Counted from the stretch's first letter, positions 34,538 to 45,582 are shown. The stretch: DNA of 64,000 bases from Aquimarina amphilecti (GCF_900109375.1 NZ_FOAB01000004.1:372001-436000); one strand, 5' to 3'. The notes: generated by a model from the sequence alone, not told the origin. A program made the numbers and translations.

Positions 34538-36799
34538 TTAGTTGGTTTTTAAATTATAATTTCCAGTCCATTGATATATTTGATTATCAATAGTCGTTTT
34601 ATGTTGTTTATGTGGATCGTGTTCTTGATTGACGATTGTCAACGTATAGTGCTCGTCATTTTTGAATACTATTTGTACAATTGTATATTCATCATCAGAA
34701 TAGATCAATTCAATATTCTTAATATCGGAATGAGGGTTCTGCACAGATTCTAGTTTGGGGTCAAAGTTTCCATGCGGCTCTATAACATTTACAAAAACGT
34801 GATTCTTTTTATTCTTTTCTCTTAACATATAAGATGCATCATCCCTAAGGTTAAAATTAGGGTCATTAGCGCCTAGTTTAGAAAAAACCATGTTACTTTC
34901 CTTATCTATAAGACTAGAGATGGAGTAGAAGCTATTTTGGTTTAACCAAGTTAAAGTGGCAAAATTTTGATTACTCTTACCTTCTGCAAGTTTCCATAAA
35001 TGTTGGTATCCATTTTTCACTCCAAGCGGAGATAATGTATTTTCTTTTAGATACTCAAAATTAGTTTCCATTACTTGTCCTTGATACATGAAATTTAGAT
35101 CATATTGATGTGTTTCTTTAGCCGTAATAGCATATACATCAATAATAAAAGGAGGTCTTTCTGTTGCTTCGTTTTTAACTAAAGCCAGCGTCCTTTGCAT
35201 TATAATTCCTTGGTATGCATTTTCTTCTTTCGCACTAACAATTTGTAGGTTAGAATCTTTTAGGTTTGAAAAAAGTAATTGCGGACTTACTTTACTTGAA
35301 GCTTTTACATTAGCACCGAACTGAGATGTTTCATCTACCGTTACCGTATTATGTGCTATAGTTTGTTTTGCCCACGTTTTATTCTCCGGTAAATATCTTC
35401 CTCCTTGTTTCGATTCTACATTTAGAAATCTTGCCGCACCATAATCTTGTAAAATTTCTTGTTTTCCATCATATAGGAATAAAGAAAGTCTATCAAAATG
35501 TCCATGCCCCATTCCTTGAGAAGCAAATTTAAAAACTGTAGTAAGCTTTTTATCTTTTTTCCCATTAGACATTCTTAGTAATGCTAATCCACCATCACTT
35601 CCATTTTTTCCATCTGTAATTAGTAATGGCTTTTTTTCATATGCTTTTGGTGTAAAGTTTTTTAATGCCTTAGCAACTTCAAGTCCGGCACCTGAGATAC
35701 TAACTTTTTCGTGTGCTAAAGTAATAGGCAGTAGCGAACTATCTTTATAATAGGCGTATGCAATATTGCTGGCAAATATCAATTCACTGGTTAAATAGTT
35801 CTTTTCTTTTAAAGCATCGTTAAAAGGAAAAAAAGCTCCATTTTCATCAGTTAGTTGCAATACTGTGGTTACCGCTTTACCTAATAATTGATTGCGGTAT
35901 TCGAAGATTTTTAGATCAGGTTGATTGATTTGGATAGCTTGAGCGAAAAGCATAAAAGGCATCATAGCATATCGCTGATAATAAGGACCTTCGGAATAGT
36001 ACCCTTCTGGAGAAAAAAGCATTTCTATTTGTTTTAGAAAGCCAGTTTCCTTATCCTTATTACTTCCGTACAACGCACGGTCGACCATATCTTGATCTTT
36101 GAGAACATATCCTGTCATACCAACGCCCGCTACTGCCCAGGTTCCATGATTATGTATTTTATTAAAAGTTTTTTTAGAATCAACACTAATAAACTCTGCT
36201 ACTTTCTTAAAAACATTCTCTTCTATTATTGTTTTGTTTTCTTGAGAGATAGCATCACTTACCAGATTATAAGCCTGTATTGAATTAACTAGCCAAACAC
36301 TTTCATTTAATCCTTGCCAGAAAAGTTTTCCAGCTGGGTGGTTTTCTTTGCTTTTTGGATGTAATGGTAAACTAGGATACATTTTTGCATATTCTAATAA
36401 CATATTTGTTACAAATTCTGAATATTTCGTGTCCTCAGTAATTATATATGCAATTCCTGCAGCATACATTTCTCCATAATTACGTTTATGTTTTTCGTGA
36501 GTATATCCACCACCAGGATCTTTTGGAGTTGGAACCTCAATACCATTTATTATCGCTTTATCTGCTTTTTCTTTGTGTTGATCAAATGAGAGTTTTAAAA
36601 CATCATTTGTACTTAATAATTTTTTTATTTCATTGGCTTCAGAAGTAGACAATGAAAGCGTGGGTTTTTGATTTTTAATTTCTGTTTTGGCCTCCGTATG
36701 TTCCTTTTTATTGCAGCTAAAACTTAGAACACTAAGGATTAGGGTTAGGCAAAGAATGCCTAACCTTAATCGAATAGTATATAAAGGTGATTGGATCAT
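34538..36799 (-). CDS. PL17 oligoalginate lyase, lipoprotein
   Basis: A 753-residue protein with a lipoprotein signal (LSVLSFSCN, Cys29). The N-terminal alpha/alpha barrel (about residues 60-370) has KIHNHGTWAVAG with Asn217 and His218 and SEGPYYQRYAMMPF with the catalytic tyrosine region (273-277), matching PL17 exolytic alginate lyases; the C-terminal heparinase II/III-like beta-sheet domain begins around 400 with GMGHGHFDRLSLFLY. It releases unsaturated monouronates from alginate oligomers, probably in the periplasm or on the membrane surface, and feeds KdgF. Confidence 0.92.
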   Translation of the reverse strand: MIQSPLYTIRLRLGILCLTLILSVLSFSCNKKEHTEAKTEIKNQKPTLSLSTSEANEIKKLLSTNDVLKLSFDQHKEKADKAIINGIEVPTPKDPGGGYTHEKHKRNYGEMYAAGIAYIITEDTKYSEFVTNMLLEYAKMYPSLPLHPKSKENHPAGKLFWQGLNESVWLVNSIQAYNLVSDAISQENKTIIEENVFKKVAEFISVDSKKTFNKIHNHGTWAVAGVGMTGYVLKDQDMVDRALYGSNKDKETGFLKQIEMLFSPEGYYSEGPYYQRYAMMPFMLFAQAIQINQPDLKIFEYRNQLLGKAVTTVLQLTDENGAFFPFNDALKEKNYLTSELIFASNIAYAYYKDSSLLPITLAHEKVSISGAGLEVAKALKNFTPKAYEKKPLLITDGKNGSDGGLALLRMSNGKKDKKLTTVFKFASQGMGHGHFDRLSLFLYDGKQEILQDYGAARFLNVESKQGGRYLPENKTWAKQTIAHNTVTVDETSQFGANVKASSKVSPQLLFSNLKDSNLQIVSAKEENAYQGIIMQRTLALVKNEATERPPFIIDVYAITAKETHQYDLNFMYQGQVMETNFEYLKENTLSPLGVKNGYQHLWKLAEGKSNQNFATLTWLNQNSFYSISSLIDKESNMVFSKLGANDPNFNLRDDASYMLREKNKKNHVFVNVIEPHGNFDPKLESVQNPHSDIKNIELIYSDDEYTIVQIVFKNDEHYTLTIVNQEHDPHKQHKTTIDNQIYQWTGNYNLKTN

Positions 36800-36837
36800 T
36801 TATAATGTTATGAAAGTTTGTTATTCGTTATTATTTT

Positions 36838-38388
36838 TTAACCTTGATCTTTCCAGTTAGTTTCATCGGTAATAGAGGCGGCAGAATAATCTACTGCTCC
36901 AAACTCTGTCAGTACTCTATCGGTTACAATTATCCAATCATAATCCGCTGACCTAGGAATATTGTCCGAAGAACTACCAGCGGTAAGACGTAGATGGAAT
37001 CTAGAAAAATCGGCTGCACTATCCATAAAACCATTAAGTCTTACAGCAACTAATACCCATTCTCCTCCTGTATCTAAAAGAGGCCCATTAGATTCTCTAC
37101 GTTGAGCACTTGCAGTTCCTAAATAAATTTTTGTTCTACAGTTTGCTCCGTTTATTCTCATCCAGAAATGTAATACAGGATTCCCTCCAAATCGTCCAGC
37201 TGGATCTAGTAAAGCAGCTGATTCTTCGCCCATTTCTTCTGTTCCAAAATCATCACTAAAATCATAACCGTAAATAGAAGCTAAAGTACTAGTTGTAGCT
37301 TTAGGGTAATCTAAGTGTAAATATCTATTTCCAAAAGATTCAGTCATTCCTGTAAATCTTGGTTGTTCTGATTCTTCTTCTCCTAATGATAATACAACTT
37401 CGGTAGGATCACCATTTTTATTATCTCTTACAGTTTCTAGAGCTTTTGTGTCAAAGTCATAGTACTCATAATATGCCCCGTTAATATATGGTATGTTAAA
37501 TGTTGTTTGACGCATCTCTGTATCTGTAATGATAACTTCCGAAATACCCGTTGTTACACCAGATGGAACCATAAAAGTTAAATCAGTTGGGGATGTAGTA
37601 ATTGTTGCTTCAATACCATCAACAGTAACAGATGTTGTGAAGTTAATGTTGGCCCCAGTAATTGTTACCATATTATCTCTAGTCATTATTCTAGGTACAT
37701 TATCTGGTTCTGGTGTTGGTATATTAACTAAAAAAGAAGAGCTTAACTCTTGTGCTATTTCTCCACTATTACTGTTGTAAGTTAAATTGATAGCAACGGG
37801 ATCTAAAGTTCCAGGGTTTGGTACGGTTACAACAATTACGTCATTTTCTTGAAAAGATATAACACCAGCGACTCCTCCGAATGTAACGCTAGATACAACA
37901 CCAAGATTAGCACCTTCTATAATTAGCAAATCATTTGCTGTAGCTTCACCAGGGATTGTACTTGTTACAGATGGTACGGGATATGATACGCTTAAGCTTT
38001 CTGTTGATGTTGCTGTGAACTCTAAGTTTTCTGCACCTTGTCGACTTAAGTCATTAATAAGTACAATTGGTCCTGAAATAACGGCAGGGTCAATCTTTAG
38101 TAAAATTTGAGTATCACTAATCTTACTTTTAATTTCTGTAGGTATCCCACCTATGGTTGCTCTATCTACAAATTGAAGAAACTCTCCTTCAACAAGAACT
38201 TCTTCAAGTATTTCTGCACTAGATGGAGAAAAACTAGAGATTATTGGAGTTGCAGATTCTATTTCCTCTACAGTTTGATCCACTTCGATATCCGCATCGC
38301 AAGACGAGGATATTACAAATATCAACATTAAACAGAAAACCAATAGACCTGCTAAGATTCTCTTAAAAGATGCTTCGTAATTTTTCAT
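36838..38388 (-). CDS. TIG-repeat surface glycan-binding lipoprotein
   Basis: A 516-residue lipoprotein (signal segment LLVFCLMLIFVISSSC). Residues about 45-320 contain three IPT/TIG immunoglobulin-like repeats (PIISSFSPSSAEILEEVLVE, LLIIEGANLGVVSSVTFGG, NMVTITGANINFTTSVTVDG). Residues about 330-510 form a distinct beta-sandwich (RYLHLDYPK, PVLHFWMRINGANCRTKIYL, WVLVAVRLNGF), a likely alginate-binding module. It occupies the SusE/F position and would present glycan to SusC/D. No catalytic residues are seen. Confidence 0.8.
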   Translation of the reverse strand: MKNYEASFKRILAGLLVFCLMLIFVISSSCDADIEVDQTVEEIESATPIISSFSPSSAEILEEVLVEGEFLQFVDRATIGGIPTEIKSKISDTQILLKIDPAVISGPIVLINDLSRQGAENLEFTATSTESLSVSYPVPSVTSTIPGEATANDLLIIEGANLGVVSSVTFGGVAGVISFQENDVIVVTVPNPGTLDPVAINLTYNSNSGEIAQELSSSFLVNIPTPEPDNVPRIMTRDNMVTITGANINFTTSVTVDGIEATITTSPTDLTFMVPSGVTTGISEVIITDTEMRQTTFNIPYINGAYYEYYDFDTKALETVRDNKNGDPTEVVLSLGEEESEQPRFTGMTESFGNRYLHLDYPKATTSTLASIYGYDFSDDFGTEEMGEESAALLDPAGRFGGNPVLHFWMRINGANCRTKIYLGTASAQRRESNGPLLDTGGEWVLVAVRLNGFMDSAADFSRFHLRLTAGSSSDNIPRSADYDWIIVTDRVLTEFGAVDYSAASITDETNWKDQG

Positions 38389-38406
38389 AATTCTATTGTG
38401 TTAATT

Positions 38407-40824
38407 TTATTTTTTAGTATCCCATTTCAATCCAATATGTTGTTGCTTGCGCAGCGGCGATTTTTCACTTGGAATGAATTTTTCTTTATCTTCCCATTTA
38501 GGGTTTTTATACATCACATCTTTTACAGATGCTCCTTTTGTTGCTTTCACAGTACCGCAATCAAAAACGACACAGTTACTCATCGTATTTTTATTTCCTT
38601 TTAGATTAACAGGGTTAACTACTTTATAACTTTTTTCGAATACTGAGTTTTTGATATTTACAGTTACGATTCCTTTTGTTCTAAGTATAGTCCCTTTTTC
38701 TATATTACCAACATTACTAAATACAGAGTTTTGCACGGAAAGATTCCCTCCTAAGGTAGATTCGTCAGTTCCACCTCGGTAATAATTTAAAGCCCACTGT
38801 TCAATATCTTTAAAAATTGTATTATCGATATGTACCACCTGAGCACTGTATTTTCCGAAAGTTTCTTTTTCCTCTGAAAGATTTATTCCTCGGTATGCGT
38901 TTTCAATTCTCGAATTAGCTATACTTAGTGTATCAGCAAAAGTTCCTTTGTATCCTTTATAAACACTACCACCATTTTTGTTTTTAAAACCGTGGATATG
39001 ACAATTATTAATGAATACTGAATAGGATTCTGCAATATTTTTATCAGGAGAAACTACTGCATATTTTATAGGTTCTTTTGAGTTTGCGGAGATTTCTAGA
39101 TTATTTAATCGTAAAGTACTACCGCCATCTACTCTAAAGAAATATGTTGGTTTTTTTTCGATCCCTTCTTTTATTTTTAATACAGGTTTTTTGTCTTTAG
39201 TTAGACCTTCAATAGTAATACTTGTTGTAATTTTTATTCCTTTTTCTAAAATGTATTCTCCAGATTTTAGTTTAAGAATACTTCTAGCGGAAGCTTTTTT
39301 CAATGCTTTGCGTAAAGTACCTATACCAGGTGCTACTTCAATAATTTCTGAATTAACTACAGTTTTCTGAGGTTCTACTTTAGAGTCCCAAGAAGTTCCG
39401 CTTTTAAGAACTAATGCTTTTGGGAATTTTTTATTTCCAAGATTATAAGCTCCGGCAATAAACGTAGTTCTTTTTGCTCCAGTAATATCTAGTTTAGGGG
39501 ATTTGATCTCCAATTTTGAGTTTTTAATTAACTCTTCATTCGTTTCAGTTGGGATGTAAAGAATATCCTCAAATGTATCCCAGTTTACTTTCATTTTTGT
39601 GAAACCTTCTTGATCAAAGTTTTTTTGGGTATCAAGAATGTTTCCATAGAAATTAAATCCGTCTATTTTATCATGTATAGTTGCAATGTCACCATTCTTA
39701 TCGTTGTATATGAGATTGTTAGAAAAGATAGTATTTATTGGAACTAATGATCTTTCATCATCGCTACCAGCACAAAGTTGAATTGGAGAACAATTTATAA
39801 TCGTATTGTTTTGAATTTTTACGTTATTAACCTGATGGTATCTATTCGCGGGACTATTTGGGACACCGTTCATTACTACGATTGGACCTCTAAAACCGTC
39901 ACCAGTAAGGTTCATCATCAAATTATTTCTAACAACATGACCAGCATTTATAACTCTTATTCCACCAGTATGCGGTTTTTGATTTCCTATAAATACATTA
40001 CTCTCTATCAGACACCTGTTTCCATGCCTTAATGTTAGGATACCTTCACTTTCTAGAAATAGATTGTTGCGATATACATTATCACAAGATTTATTAGAGA
40101 TAATTTCTAATTCTCCATTACATTTTTCGAAAACATTATCCTCTACAATTGTTCGAGAGGATAATAAGGAATTCTTACTAGTTCCTATTCTAATAGTTTC
40201 TCCACCATTAAAACCTAAAGAAGGTCTTTCTCCAAAATAATTATGATCAATTCTATGGTTGTTATCTATATGTTCTTTTCCCTTTAACCAAACGACTAAT
40301 GTAGTACCAGAGTTAGTTTTTCCAGTAAAATAATTGTGATCTATTCTGTTGTTTTTACCCCAAACACTTACCCATTTGTAATCAGTTGCTTTAGTGCTTG
40401 GATTATAATAGGTAATCGCGCAATCAGTAAGTCTAGAATGACTTGCAAACTCTTTAGAATTTACCCTGAATGAAATCACCGATTTACCAGAAGTATACCC
40501 ATTCTTAAACCACAAGCCTTTGATTAATAGATGAGTTCCAGCTATTTTTAGGCTAGAATCTCCGGTAATGATTACTTTACCGGATTCTTCTGCTTCAATG
40601 ACAATAGGGTTTTCTGATGTTCCTGCACCTTTAGCAACAAGTTTAACATCTTTCCACTCTCCATTTTTTAATATTATACGATCTCCTGCTTTTGCAGATT
40701 TTATAGCGCTATTGAATTCATCAATAGTTGCTACTCTAATCTCATTAGCAAAACAAGTGCATCCTATAAGAAATAGTTGAATGGATACTATTGTAGTAAT
40801 GATATGTTGTTTATTTATAATCAT
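38407..40824 (-). CDS. PL6 alginate lyase, two-domain
   Basis: An 805-residue exported protein (signal segment ITTIVSIQLFLIGCTCFA, possibly lipidated). The N-terminal parallel beta-helix (about 28-450) is chondroitinase-B-like and has the PL6 catalytic strip: NGELEIISNKSCDN (Glu240, Lys245) and LTLRHGNRC (Arg266), with NGGETIRIGTS before it. A second beta-helix follows (about 490-790, with IVTVNIKNSVF). This two-domain size matches PL6 enzymes of the AlyGC type that attack poly-G alginate. Its start shares one base with the SusD stop (TAATG). Confidence 0.92.
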   Translation of the reverse strand: MIINKQHIITTIVSIQLFLIGCTCFANEIRVATIDEFNSAIKSAKAGDRIILKNGEWKDVKLVAKGAGTSENPIVIEAEESGKVIITGDSSLKIAGTHLLIKGLWFKNGYTSGKSVISFRVNSKEFASHSRLTDCAITYYNPSTKATDYKWVSVWGKNNRIDHNYFTGKTNSGTTLVVWLKGKEHIDNNHRIDHNYFGERPSLGFNGGETIRIGTSKNSLLSSRTIVEDNVFEKCNGELEIISNKSCDNVYRNNLFLESEGILTLRHGNRCLIESNVFIGNQKPHTGGIRVINAGHVVRNNLMMNLTGDGFRGPIVVMNGVPNSPANRYHQVNNVKIQNNTIINCSPIQLCAGSDDERSLVPINTIFSNNLIYNDKNGDIATIHDKIDGFNFYGNILDTQKNFDQEGFTKMKVNWDTFEDILYIPTETNEELIKNSKLEIKSPKLDITGAKRTTFIAGAYNLGNKKFPKALVLKSGTSWDSKVEPQKTVVNSEIIEVAPGIGTLRKALKKASARSILKLKSGEYILEKGIKITTSITIEGLTKDKKPVLKIKEGIEKKPTYFFRVDGGSTLRLNNLEISANSKEPIKYAVVSPDKNIAESYSVFINNCHIHGFKNKNGGSVYKGYKGTFADTLSIANSRIENAYRGINLSEEKETFGKYSAQVVHIDNTIFKDIEQWALNYYRGGTDESTLGGNLSVQNSVFSNVGNIEKGTILRTKGIVTVNIKNSVFEKSYKVVNPVNLKGNKNTMSNCVVFDCGTVKATKGASVKDVMYKNPKWEDKEKFIPSEKSPLRKQQHIGLKWDTKK

Positions 40825-42317
40825 TAATAACCTATGTTTTGAGCTAAATTAGGGTTCAGGTCAATTTCTCTTTGAGGTATAGGTAACAGTAACTGAAAAT
40901 CCGAAATAGGACTTGCATCAAGATCAGGGTTATCTGGATTATTGTATGCAAATTCAGTTGTAAAATGCTCGTTTATAACAGTTAATGCTCTATTAGTTCT
41001 AAGTAAATCAAAGAATCTGTGATTTTCGAAAGCAAATTCAAGGCGTCTTTCACTTTCTAGGGCTAGTTTAAAAGCAAAACTAGAACTTACATCAGCCTCA
41101 ACTAACGCAGTTAACCCAGCACGAGCTCTTACTTTGTTCATTTCTACTAAAGCTTCAGAAATTCCTCTGGCATCTACATAAGCTTCAGAAAGCATTAGAA
41201 GCACATCAGCAAATCTTGTAATAGGCCAATCTACATCTCCGTCATCTAGTGCGTTAAAATCCGAGTTGTACTTTGTTACATGTTTATTAAAGATTTCAGT
41301 TCCATTGGTAGCGATATAACTATCAGCCATAGATGAAGGTTTTCTTGCATCATCTGTTAAGTATAAATCAGATACGTCTTCAGTAGGAACATTAAGCCCA
41401 TCTCCATTTCCAAAAACTACATTTCCATCACTCTGTAAAGGAGCAAAAAAGTTAGGGAAAGGAGAACCTAAACCAATAAGTCCTTGTTCATAACGAACCG
41501 AAAAAATAACTTCGTTGTTTAGTTCATTTCCTGGTTCGAAAAGATCATCATAACTTGTTAAAAGGTCATTAATTCCTCTATCTCTAACATATTCAAGTTG
41601 CGTAATAGCAGCTTCTAGATCTCTACTTGGATTTGTTAAATGAACCTTTCCTAATATAGTTCTAGCTGCAATTCCTGTTGCTCTTCCGAATTCAGAATCA
41701 TCATATTCTTCAGGTAAAAGAGCTATCGCATCTTCTAAGTCTTGTATAATAAATGGATATACTTCTGATTGAGGTCTACGCGATAGTTCAAAACCTTCTT
41801 CACCTATTAATACTCTATCAGCAATTACTACACTACCATATAATCGCGTTAAGTTAAAATGCATTAACGCCCTAAGAAATTTAGCTTCACCTTCGTATTG
41901 GTTTCTTAAGTCTTGATCTTCTGCTACATCAAGATTCGCTATAATTCTATTTGCTAAGGCGATGGTTTTGTAGCAATTAGCATAGTATGCTTGGTTTAAG
42001 GAGTTATTCGTGTCAACAGTAAGACGATCCAATGTAAAACGTGGAGCATCTGATTCTGGAGATCTATCAGGATTAGTAAATGTATTATCAGAACGAAGTT
42101 CTGTAATATTCCATTCTACTGTCATTACATCATATAAACTAGAATATGAAGCAATTACTCCTCTATTTAGTTCTTCTTGGTTTTGATAGAAGTTGTCATC
42201 CGTTCTAAAGGAAATTACATCTTCTTCAAGATCACAAGACACCATCAGTAATGTCAATGACAATGCATAAATATTGAAATTTATGAATCTATTTTGAAGT
42301 TTAAAAATATGTTTCAT
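40824..42317 (-). CDS. susD: SusD-like glycan-binding lipoprotein
   Basis: A 497-residue RagB/SusD family lipoprotein (signal ending LLMVSCDLEE, lipid Cys29). It has the usual helical TPR-rich body (ALMHFNLTRLYGSVVIADRV, GIAARTILGKVHLTN) and the C-terminal signature LESERRLEFAFENHRFFDLL then LLPIPQREIDLNPNLAQN. It sits on the SusC transporter and binds alginate oligosaccharides at the cell surface. Transcribed right after susC. Confidence 0.94.
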   Translation of the reverse strand: MKHIFKLQNRFINFNIYALSLTLLMVSCDLEEDVISFRTDDNFYQNQEELNRGVIASYSSLYDVMTVEWNITELRSDNTFTNPDRSPESDAPRFTLDRLTVDTNNSLNQAYYANCYKTIALANRIIANLDVAEDQDLRNQYEGEAKFLRALMHFNLTRLYGSVVIADRVLIGEEGFELSRRPQSEVYPFIIQDLEDAIALLPEEYDDSEFGRATGIAARTILGKVHLTNPSRDLEAAITQLEYVRDRGINDLLTSYDDLFEPGNELNNEVIFSVRYEQGLIGLGSPFPNFFAPLQSDGNVVFGNGDGLNVPTEDVSDLYLTDDARKPSSMADSYIATNGTEIFNKHVTKYNSDFNALDDGDVDWPITRFADVLLMLSEAYVDARGISEALVEMNKVRARAGLTALVEADVSSSFAFKLALESERRLEFAFENHRFFDLLRTNRALTVINEHFTTEFAYNNPDNPDLDASPISDFQLLLPIPQREIDLNPNLAQNIGY

Positions 42318-42401
42318 TATGTATATTTTTTAGTCTGTTTTTTCATTTGTCATAATTAGTTAGGTTAATTATGTATGAAATTGACTATCATTAATTGCTT
42401 T

Positions 42402-45400
42402 TTAGAAATTGATATCTAATCCAAGTGCTAATTGTCTTTGCACTGGTGTAACTCCCCTTTGATATCCTCTGATCAAAACATTATTTCTATCTGTAGTTCC
42501 TTCAGGATTATTACCTAAATAATCATCTGCAGCACTATACCATAAGTTTTGTCCAGATATGTAAATTCTCATTTTTTCTAATCCCATTTTATTTACTGAA
42601 TGAGTAGGAATAGAGTACCCCAGTACTACTTCTCTTAATGATATATATGATGCATCTTGAACAGCATAATCTGTTTCTAACCATGGAACACCAATTCTAA
42701 TTCCAGGTCTGCTAGCAGGGATATTTTCGTTAAACCATTGATCTTCGGCATATGTTGTTCCGTAACGAGCTACCTCATTATAAAAAGCTTCACCCCAAAC
42801 AACTTCACCTCCTTGAGATCCTTGGAAAGAGAAATTTAGATCTAAATTTCCATAAGTGAATGTATTAGTGAATCCCCAAATAAAATCAGGAAAAGGATCA
42901 CCAATTACAGTTCTGTCATCTTCATTAATGATTCCATCACCATTTACATCTACTCTTTTTAGTCCTCCAACGGCATCTGCAATGCCACTTGGACTATTAG
43001 CTAAGTCATCTGCGTTTTGAAAAATACCATCTGTGCGATATCCATAAAATTGAATATATGGTTCTCCAACACGGGTAATATACTGATCGGTTCGCTCTCC
43101 GTTATTAATTATCCTCTCTGAACCACCGAAGGAAATAAGTTTATTCTCGTTAAAAGATATATTAGCACTTCCTTGCCATTTTAATTTTCCTTTTCCTAGG
43201 TTAGTAGATAAATCAAATTCCCAACCAGAGTTTTGAACTTTTCCAATATTATTCCATTGTTCGTCAAAACCGGTAGAATTAGAAATTTGTTGTCTTAAAA
43301 GAAGTTTTTCTGATAATTTATAGTAATAATCTACGGTAAGATTTACCGCTCCATTGAAAAGACCTAAATCTATACCATTATTAAACTCTGTATTAGTCTC
43401 CCAAGTAATATCTGGATTTCCTTGTAAAAAGTCTACTTCACCTTGTCCGGTTGTAACTCCACCAGTGTTTCCAAGACTATAATTTGCAAAATCTACTATT
43501 GTAGGTGCTAAGAAGTCGAATAGGGCAGGAGCGGATCCACTGATACCCCAACTAGATCTTAATTTTAAATTATTAATTGTGTTACCGATACTGTTTCTCC
43601 AGAAATTTTCATTGGCAACATTCCATCCAACTGATACAGAAGGGAAGAATCCATATTTATTGTTTTTACCAAACTTATTGAAACCATCAGCTCTTCCTGC
43701 TACAGAAATTAAATAACGATCTTTGTATGCGTAGTTTATTCTTCCTAAATATGATGATAATATAGTTTTATCCTTTAAAGTAAACGTATTATTAAGATCT
43801 ATAATTGTCCCTCCGTTAAGCGTAGTTATGGTTTCATCATCGAAATTAGTTATTCTAAGATTGCTAAAACGTTCAGTCGTATTTTCATAGGTAATACCTA
43901 ATAATATACCTAAGTCATGACCATTAAAATCTCTATTATAATTTAATGTGTTTTCGTTGATATATTTAACAGTAAGTTGATCTGCTAAAATCCCTTCAGT
44001 TTCTCCATCTCTATCACCTGCTGATCCAAAATATTCTTCTCCAGTACGATATCTTACATATCCACCTAATGAAGATCTTAAAGTAAGTCCTTGTGCTATT
44101 TTCCATTTAACAGACCCATTAGCTAGTAATCTATACTCGAAACGATTTCTTCTACTTGCTTCTTGTCTAGAGATAGGATTAAAGTTTGATGAAGTCCATA
44201 GACTTTCTATATTCCCCGTGTTTTCTGTTAGACCTGTAGTCGGATTAACGTAGTCAAAATTTAGATTTCTAAAATGTAATGCGTGAGCAAAACTTCCTAC
44301 CGGTTGTCCTGTTAAATCAGATGTATATTGATTATGTCTAACTGGGATCCATGTTTCATATCTTCCTGTGTCAGTGAAATTGATAGAAGATCTTCTTGTA
44401 AGTGTATAAGAGGGGTTTATTTTTAAATCAAAACTCAAATTATCCGATAGTTTCGATTTAAGTCTTGCAGATAAATTTAATCTTTCTAAATCATTATCTT
44501 TTCTAAGTCCTTCATTATAAATATAATTTGCAGATATTAAATAGTTTGTTCTACTACTACCTCCATATACGTTTAATTGATAATTTTCAATTCTAGCTGG
44601 ATTTCTTAATGCTTCATCTTGCCAGTTAGTAGGGCCGCCAATGTTTTGAGCAATGGTTCTTTTTCCTATTTGAACGTTGTCATAGTTTACAAAATTCGGT
44701 TCCCTATTTTCTTGTTGCGCATTAAAATTTTCTACTAATTGATCTCTACTTCTGTCTAAGTCAGAGAATTCAATTGCATCTAGAATATCAATTCTTCTTG
44801 CAGCTTGTTTGAAACCTGAAAGAGACTTAAATTCGAAGGATGTCTTTTCAGCCTTTCCTTCTTTAGTTGTTATTAAAATAACACCATTTGCTCCTCTAGA
44901 TCCATAGATTGCAGTAGAACTAGCATCTTTAAGTACTTCTATAGATTCTATCGTACTTGGATTAATAAATTGAAGACCATCATCGAACGGGAATCCATCA
45001 ACAACAACAAGAGGAGCAGAACTAAGACTTATAGATCCAATACCTCTTACTATTATTTCTGGTTCATCACCTACATTACCAGTGGTGTTTCTAATCTGAA
45101 CACCGGCAATTTTTCCTTTTATACTATTAGAAACATCGGAGTATGGTAATTCATCCAGATTTGTGTTTTCTAATTTGGATACGGATGCTGTTAAACTAGA
45201 TTTTTTTTGAACTCCATATCCTATAACAACAACTTGTTCCAGTTCTGAAGCTTCTTCTTCTAGGGCAATGTCAAGTCTTGTTTGATTATCGATTGCCACC
45301 GTTATGGTTTTCTTTCCAGTAAATGAGAATGAAACTACATCCCCTTTTTTTACTTTAAGTTGATAAAGTCCGTCAAAGTCTGTAGTAGTCCCCGTGTTGG

Positions 45401-45548
45401 ATTTCAATATCAATACATTAACTCCAGGTATCGGAATCCCATCTTCCCGAGAAGTTACCGTTCCTTCCAATGTAATGCTATCTTGCGCAAGCAGGGTACA
45501 ATGAGATAGAACAATCAGGAAGACTGTTATAATCTTTTTGAAATACAT
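42402..45548 (-). CDS. susC: SusC-like TonB-dependent outer-membrane transporter
   Basis: A 1048-residue protein: signal peptide (IITVFLIVLSHCTLLAQ), a carboxypeptidase D-like regulatory domain (about 25-105, SITLEGTVTSREDG), the TonB-box-plug region with QVVVIGYGVQKKSSLTASVS and ATSTAIYGSRGANGVILITTK style blocks, and a C-terminal barrel ending in LALGLDINF. It imports alginate oligomers, powered by TonB, with SusD as lid. First gene of the alginate operon. A likely promoter lies at 45618-45649. Confidence 0.95.
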   Translation of the reverse strand: MYFKKIITVFLIVLSHCTLLAQDSITLEGTVTSREDGIPIPGVNVLILKSNTGTTTDFDGLYQLKVKKGDVVSFSFTGKKTITVAIDNQTRLDIALEEEASELEQVVVIGYGVQKKSSLTASVSKLENTNLDELPYSDVSNSIKGKIAGVQIRNTTGNVGDEPEIIVRGIGSISLSSAPLVVVDGFPFDDGLQFINPSTIESIEVLKDASSTAIYGSRGANGVILITTKEGKAEKTSFEFKSLSGFKQAARRIDILDAIEFSDLDRSRDQLVENFNAQQENREPNFVNYDNVQIGKRTIAQNIGGPTNWQDEALRNPARIENYQLNVYGGSSRTNYLISANYIYNEGLRKDNDLERLNLSARLKSKLSDNLSFDLKINPSYTLTRRSSINFTDTGRYETWIPVRHNQYTSDLTGQPVGSFAHALHFRNLNFDYVNPTTGLTENTGNIESLWTSSNFNPISRQEASRRNRFEYRLLANGSVKWKIAQGLTLRSSLGGYVRYRTGEEYFGSAGDRDGETEGILADQLTVKYINENTLNYNRDFNGHDLGILLGITYENTTERFSNLRITNFDDETITTLNGGTIIDLNNTFTLKDKTILSSYLGRINYAYKDRYLISVAGRADGFNKFGKNNKYGFFPSVSVGWNVANENFWRNSIGNTINNLKLRSSWGISGSAPALFDFLAPTIVDFANYSLGNTGGVTTGQGEVDFLQGNPDITWETNTEFNNGIDLGLFNGAVNLTVDYYYKLSEKLLLRQQISNSTGFDEQWNNIGKVQNSGWEFDLSTNLGKGKLKWQGSANISFNENKLISFGGSERIINNGERTDQYITRVGEPYIQFYGYRTDGIFQNADDLANSPSGIADAVGGLKRVDVNGDGIINEDDRTVIGDPFPDFIWGFTNTFTYGNLDLNFSFQGSQGGEVVWGEAFYNEVARYGTTYAEDQWFNENIPASRPGIRIGVPWLETDYAVQDASYISLREVVLGYSIPTHSVNKMGLEKMRIYISGQNLWYSAADDYLGNNPEGTTDRNNVLIRGYQRGVTPVQRQLALGLDINF

Positions 45549-45582
45549 AAGTAATTATTTTTGTTTTTTAATGCTTTAGTTT

